Positions 8,407-10,628 of a stretch of 10,628 nucleotides of DNA are shown piece after piece (within the stretch, counting starts at the first letter, position 1; each line of letters begins with the position of its first letter). The notes beneath the pieces were generated by a model. The model ran no database searches. It was not told the DNA's origin and worked only from the letters and a program-made list of their open reading frames with translations. The DNA comes from JANNOG01 sp050329835. GTDB lineage: Bacteria > Actinomycetota > Actinomycetes > Actinomycetales > JBBAYJ01. The stretch is taken from positions 1 to 10,628 of the forward strand of contig JBHJOJ010000314.1 of the NCBI GenBank assembly GCA_050329835.1. The letters run 5' to 3'. A program made the translations under genes and the position numbers.

Positions 8407-8434
8407 CAACCACCGGTGACGGCGCGGTGTTCCC
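8407..8434 (-). promoter_or_regulatory. SigR/SigH-type (disulfide-stress) promoter of trxB-trxA
   Basis: On the minus strand GGGAACA (8434-8428) is followed, after 17 nt, by GTTG (8410-8407). This equals GGAAC-N18-GTT. The known SigR (Streptomyces) consensus is GGAAT-N18-GTT, and that of mycobacterial SigH is GGGAAYA-N16/17-cGTT. Both recognition elements and spacing fit. The predicted transcript start falls near 8400, about 20 nt before the trxB ATG. trxBA is a classical SigR/SigH target. Confidence 0.75.
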
Positions 8435-8449
8435 GCCCCGCGTCCTCGC

Positions 8450-8467
8450 CGGCACCGGCCGGTGCCG
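8450..8467 (-). terminator. Terminator-like palindrome after the anti-sigma-like gene
   Basis: A perfect 18-bp palindrome, CGGCACCGGCCGGTGCCG, can form a 7-bp G+C stem with a GGCC loop. It begins 4 nt after the stop codon of the upstream gene and lies just before the trxB promoter. There is no T-tract. The position suggests that it separates the sigma-factor operon from trxBA. Confidence 0.55.
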
Positions 8468-8471
8468 CTGC

Positions 8472-9392
8472 TCAGGGTGCCAGGACGGTCGTCGACGTGC
8501 GCTGGGAGCCGGGATCGCAGGCCCGGTCGGTGACGATGACCTCGTAGCCGTCCCCGGCCCGGTTGGGCAGGACGACGACGGCGACGTCCGTCCCCTCGTA
8601 GGTCGCGAGGTCCACGGCCACGGGCAGCGTCCCCTCGGGCGCACCCAGACCCTGGGCGCAGGCGCGGAAGCCGGCCGCCGACGCCAGCGGCCCGGTCGGG
8701 TCGACGGCCGCGCCGGCCTCCGCCTCCTCGGCCCCGCCCTCGGCCGTGTCCGGCGCCGGCGCGACGGACCGCGCGTCCCCGGTGGCGACCGCGGCGACGA
8801 GGGCCAGCGCCTGGTCCGCGAGACCGTCCTCGGTGTAGGCGGTGCCGGTGCTCACCAGCCCGTTCGGCGGCGGTCCGGCCGTGGCCGGGGCCTCGGCCGG
8901 CTGGGACACGACCGCGGCCTCGTCGCCGGCGTCCTCCTCGCCACCGGCGAGGTTCGCCACCACGGTCACCGCGACGCCCAGGACGACGACCCCCGCGGCC
9001 ACCGGGAGCGCGCGGTAGAGGGTCAGGTGCCGGCGCGCCTCGGCGGCCTCCTGGCGCCGTCCCCGTCGCGAGCCCGGCCGGCGGCCGGCGCCGGCGGGCC
9101 GGGAGCCGGTGTCGTCGAGGCCGGCGGCGGCGCGGCCACCCGGTCCGGGACCCGTGGTGGAACCCGTCGTGGGTCGCGTCCCGGCAGGGTCGAACGGTGA
9201 GGGACGGGCCGGCGCGGACCCGCCGAACACCCGGGGGCGCTCCCCCGTCTGGGTCACCCCGGCCGCGGCGCGCAGGGAGTCCTCGACGCGGCCCGCCACC
9301 GCGGCGGGGATGGGTCCCGGAGCGTCGGCGGCGAGCAGCCGGGCCACCCACTCGTGTTCGCCGTCGGCCCCGGGGTCGTCGGTCCCGTCCAC
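8472..9392 (-). CDS. Single-pass membrane protein, probable anti-sigma factor partner of SigM
   Basis: The protein has 306 residues from GTG 9392. The cytosolic part (about 1-127) holds a short helical stretch, HEWVARLL and AAVAGRVEDSLRAAAG, then low-complexity Gly/Pro/Arg sequence. One membrane helix follows at about 128-149 (ALPVAAGVVVLGVAVTVVAN) behind a basic cytosolic flank, and then an extracytoplasmic part with an acidic linker. The compact C-terminal region (about 230-306) has two cysteines (C245 and C292) that could form a disulfide. Its place directly after an ECF sigma gene matches the SigM anti-sigma slot in mycobacteria. No HxxxCxxC zinc motif is present, so it is not a classical ZAS-type anti-sigma. 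GTG 9392 has GGAGG 8 nt upstream. GTG 9401, overlapping the sigM stop as GTGA, is an equally real alternative and adds 3 residues. Confidence 0.75.
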   Translation of the reverse strand: MDGTDDPGADGEHEWVARLLAADAPGPIPAAVAGRVEDSLRAAAGVTQTGERPRVFGGSAPARPSPFDPAGTRPTTGSTTGPGPGGRAAAGLDDTGSRPAGAGRRPGSRRGRRQEAAEARRHLTLYRALPVAAGVVVLGVAVTVVANLAGGEEDAGDEAAVVSQPAEAPATAGPPPNGLVSTGTAYTEDGLADQALALVAAVATGDARSVAPAPDTAEGGAEEAEAGAAVDPTGPLASAAGFRACAQGLGAPEGTLPVAVDLATYEGTDVAVVVLPNRAGDGYEVIVTDRACDPGSQRTSTTVLAP

Positions 9393-9397
9393 TCCGC

Positions 9398-10003
9398 TCA
9401 CCTCCGTCCCTGCCACGGGTACCCGGATGGGACGTCCGGCGCCGCCCCGGGGTTCCCTCGCCGTGGTCCGGGACCCGGGCCGCCGAGTTCCCGGGCGAGG
9501 TGGGCCCGTGCCCGGGCGCACCTCGACTTGACGGTGCCGACGGGCACCTCGAGGATCTCGGCGACCTCCGCGAGGGGCAGCCCGTGGGCATCGACCAGGA
9601 CGACCGCCGCGCGCTGTCCCGGCGACAGCGTCGCCAGCGCCCGGACCAGGTCGACGCGGTTGCCGGTCCGGGTCATGGCGTCACCGGGATCCGCCGGGTC
9701 GTGGCCGGTCAGGGGGACGGCGGGGCGGGCGGCGGAGCGGCGCATCCGGTCCAGGCAGGCGTTGACGACGATCCGGTACAGCCAGGTCCGCACGGCGGAG
9801 CGGCCGCGGAACGTCCCGGCTGCCCGCAACGCGGACACCATGGCGTCCTGCAGCGCGTCGGCGGCGTCGTCCGGGTTGCCGGTCGTGCGCAGCGCCACCG
9901 CCCACAACACGTCGCGGTGGCGGCGGAACAGCTCGGCGAACGCCTCCGGGTCGCCCGCCATGTGTGCCGAGACGAGATCCGGGTCGGACGCATCGCCGGT
10001 CAC
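9398..10003 (-). CDS. sigM: ECF (group 4) RNA polymerase sigma factor, SigM position
   Basis: The protein has 201 residues. Region 2 spans about 18-90 (AFAELFRRHRDVLWAVALRT, DDAADALQDAMVSAL, then RTWLYRIVVNACLDRMRR, which contacts -10 DNA). Region 4 spans about 118-170, with the helix-turn-helix PLAEVAEILEVPVGTVKSRC that reads the -35 element. There is no sigma-1.1 or region 3, as expected for ECF factors. The C-terminal 30 residues are a Gly/Pro/Arg tail. Synteny with mviN-side genes and trxBA identifies it as the SigM counterpart; the SigM-specific regulon cannot be judged here. GTG 10003 overlaps the upstream stop by 4 nt (GTGA) and has GAGGT at 10013-10017. The frame stays open to GTG 10036, but the overlap start is more credible. 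It is probably cotranscribed with both neighbours. Confidence 0.92.
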   Translation of the reverse strand: MTGDASDPDLVSAHMAGDPEAFAELFRRHRDVLWAVALRTTGNPDDAADALQDAMVSALRAAGTFRGRSAVRTWLYRIVVNACLDRMRRSAARPAVPLTGHDPADPGDAMTRTGNRVDLVRALATLSPGQRAAVVLVDAHGLPLAEVAEILEVPVGTVKSRCARARAHLARELGGPGPGPRRGNPGAAPDVPSGYPWQGRR

Positions 10004-10628
10004 GACAGCGCGACCTCGCTGATGAGCCCGCGCCACTGCCCCTCGTTCTGCGGCAGGGCGGTGAACCAGATGATGAGGTACTGGGTCTCGACCGGGTCCC
10101 AGGTGAGCGTCACGGGACCGGCGTTCGAGGAGGTGCCGTCGGCGACAGGGGTGGCACCGTCGAACACCGGCTGGGTGGCGGCGAGCACCTGGAACGAGCC
10201 GCCGTCCCCCGGGGCCGTGACGGTGAGCCCGGTGGTGGGGACGATCTCGCCGAGGTTGACGACGAGCCCGACCCCCGTCTTGAGGTTGCCGAAGTCCTGG
10301 GTCTCGTAGGCGGCGGTGCGCCAGGCGGTGGCGGGGTCGCCGTCGATCGCCCGGGGGGCGTCCGCGTCGTTCTCCTCGTCGTCGCCCAGGGGATCCAGGG
10401 GCTGGACACCGACGGGCCTCGCCGGCGGGGGGCCCGGCGGTGGGGAGGGCTGAGCGGCCGCCGACGGGGGCGCCGACGGCTGGGGATCGGGGGCGGCCCG
10501 GGTGGCCGCCGGCTCCGGCCCCTCGTCGGGACCGACGGACGACAGCCCCCAGACCGCACCGACGCTCACGGCGACGACGAGCGCCGCGACTGCCCCGGCG
10601 GCCACCAGGGGCCGGCGGGCAGCGGGCT
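10000..10628 (-). CDS. C-terminal part of an MviN-associated pseudokinase-type membrane protein, partial
   Basis: The frame is open through the right edge, so the N-terminal part is missing. What is visible starts with basic juxtamembrane residues (ARRP). A membrane helix follows (VAAGAVAALVVAVSVGAVWGL, about 10545-10608), then a Pro-rich spacer (repeats of PSAPPSA and SPPPGPPPARP). A compact extracytoplasmic domain of about 130 residues contains RAIDGDPATAWRT and VGLVVNLGE. That pattern is typical of discoidin/F5-8-type C-like sugar-binding folds. In mycobacteria the same position is held by Rv3910, an MviN flippase fused to a pseudokinase and an extracellular domain; Streptomyces has a separate kinase-like gene there. 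The pseudokinase assignment rests on this synteny, since the kinase region is outside the window. It is coupled to sigM by a GTGA overlap. Confidence 0.75.
   Translation of the reverse strand, partial: PAARRPLVAAGAVAALVVAVSVGAVWGLSSVGPDEGPEPAATRAAPDPQPSAPPSAAAQPSPPPGPPPARPVGVQPLDPLGDDEENDADAPRAIDGDPATAWRTAAYETQDFGNLKTGVGLVVNLGEIVPTTGLTVTAPGDGGSFQVLAATQPVFDGATPVADGTSSNAGPVTLTWDPVETQYLIIWFTALPQNEGQWRGLISEVALS

Overview
The window is about 10.6 kb of very GC-rich DNA, by eye above 70% G+C. It comes from the origin-proximal core of an actinobacterial chromosome. The gene order yidC-jag-rsmG-parA-parB facing sigM-(anti-sigma-like)-trxB-trxA is the arrangement known from Mycobacterium and Streptomyces between rnpA/yidD and mviN. 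GC content, GTG starts, tightly overlapping genes and the ParA/ParB sequences fit a high-GC Actinomycetes member. A Geodermatophilaceae-like or related lineage is possible, but I cannot fix the genus from sequence alone.

Plus strand, 1-4661: the possible last codons of the gene before yidC; yidC (membrane insertase, with a long Gly/Lys/Ala/Arg-rich tail); jag/khpB (KH-R3H RNA-binding protein); rsmG (16S rRNA G527 methyltransferase); parA and parB (origin segregation). Two identical parS-like sites lie within about 760 bp of each other: one between jag and rsmG, one inside the 5' coding part of parA. The rsmG frame reads 98 nt into parA, which may reflect a one-base frameshift near 2512-2516.

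Minus strand, 4663-10628, in transcription order from the right edge: C-terminal part of a membrane-anchored, MviN-associated pseudokinase-type protein; an ECF sigma factor in the SigM position; a single-pass membrane protein that is probably its anti-sigma factor; a terminator-like palindrome; a SigR/SigH-type (disulfide-stress) promoter; trxB and trxA; a pair of hairpins including a perfect 20-bp palindrome; a PLP-dependent aminotransferase; and a D-Ala-D-Ala ligase-like ATP-grasp enzyme translationally coupled to it. The two arms converge with one base between the parB and ligase stop codons.

The plus arm combines membrane-protein insertion, RNA-binding and ribosome functions with chromosome segregation. 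The minus arm is a stress and cell-envelope arm. The aminotransferase/ligase pair occupies the slot where mycobacteria carry cwlM. I see no mobile element, CRISPR array, tRNA or rRNA, and nothing that clearly amounts to a new system. The items most worth checking are the rsmG-parA junction, the disulfide-stress promoter, the aminotransferase-ligase pair with a LexA-box-like site at the ligase 5' end, and the palindrome before the aminotransferase.
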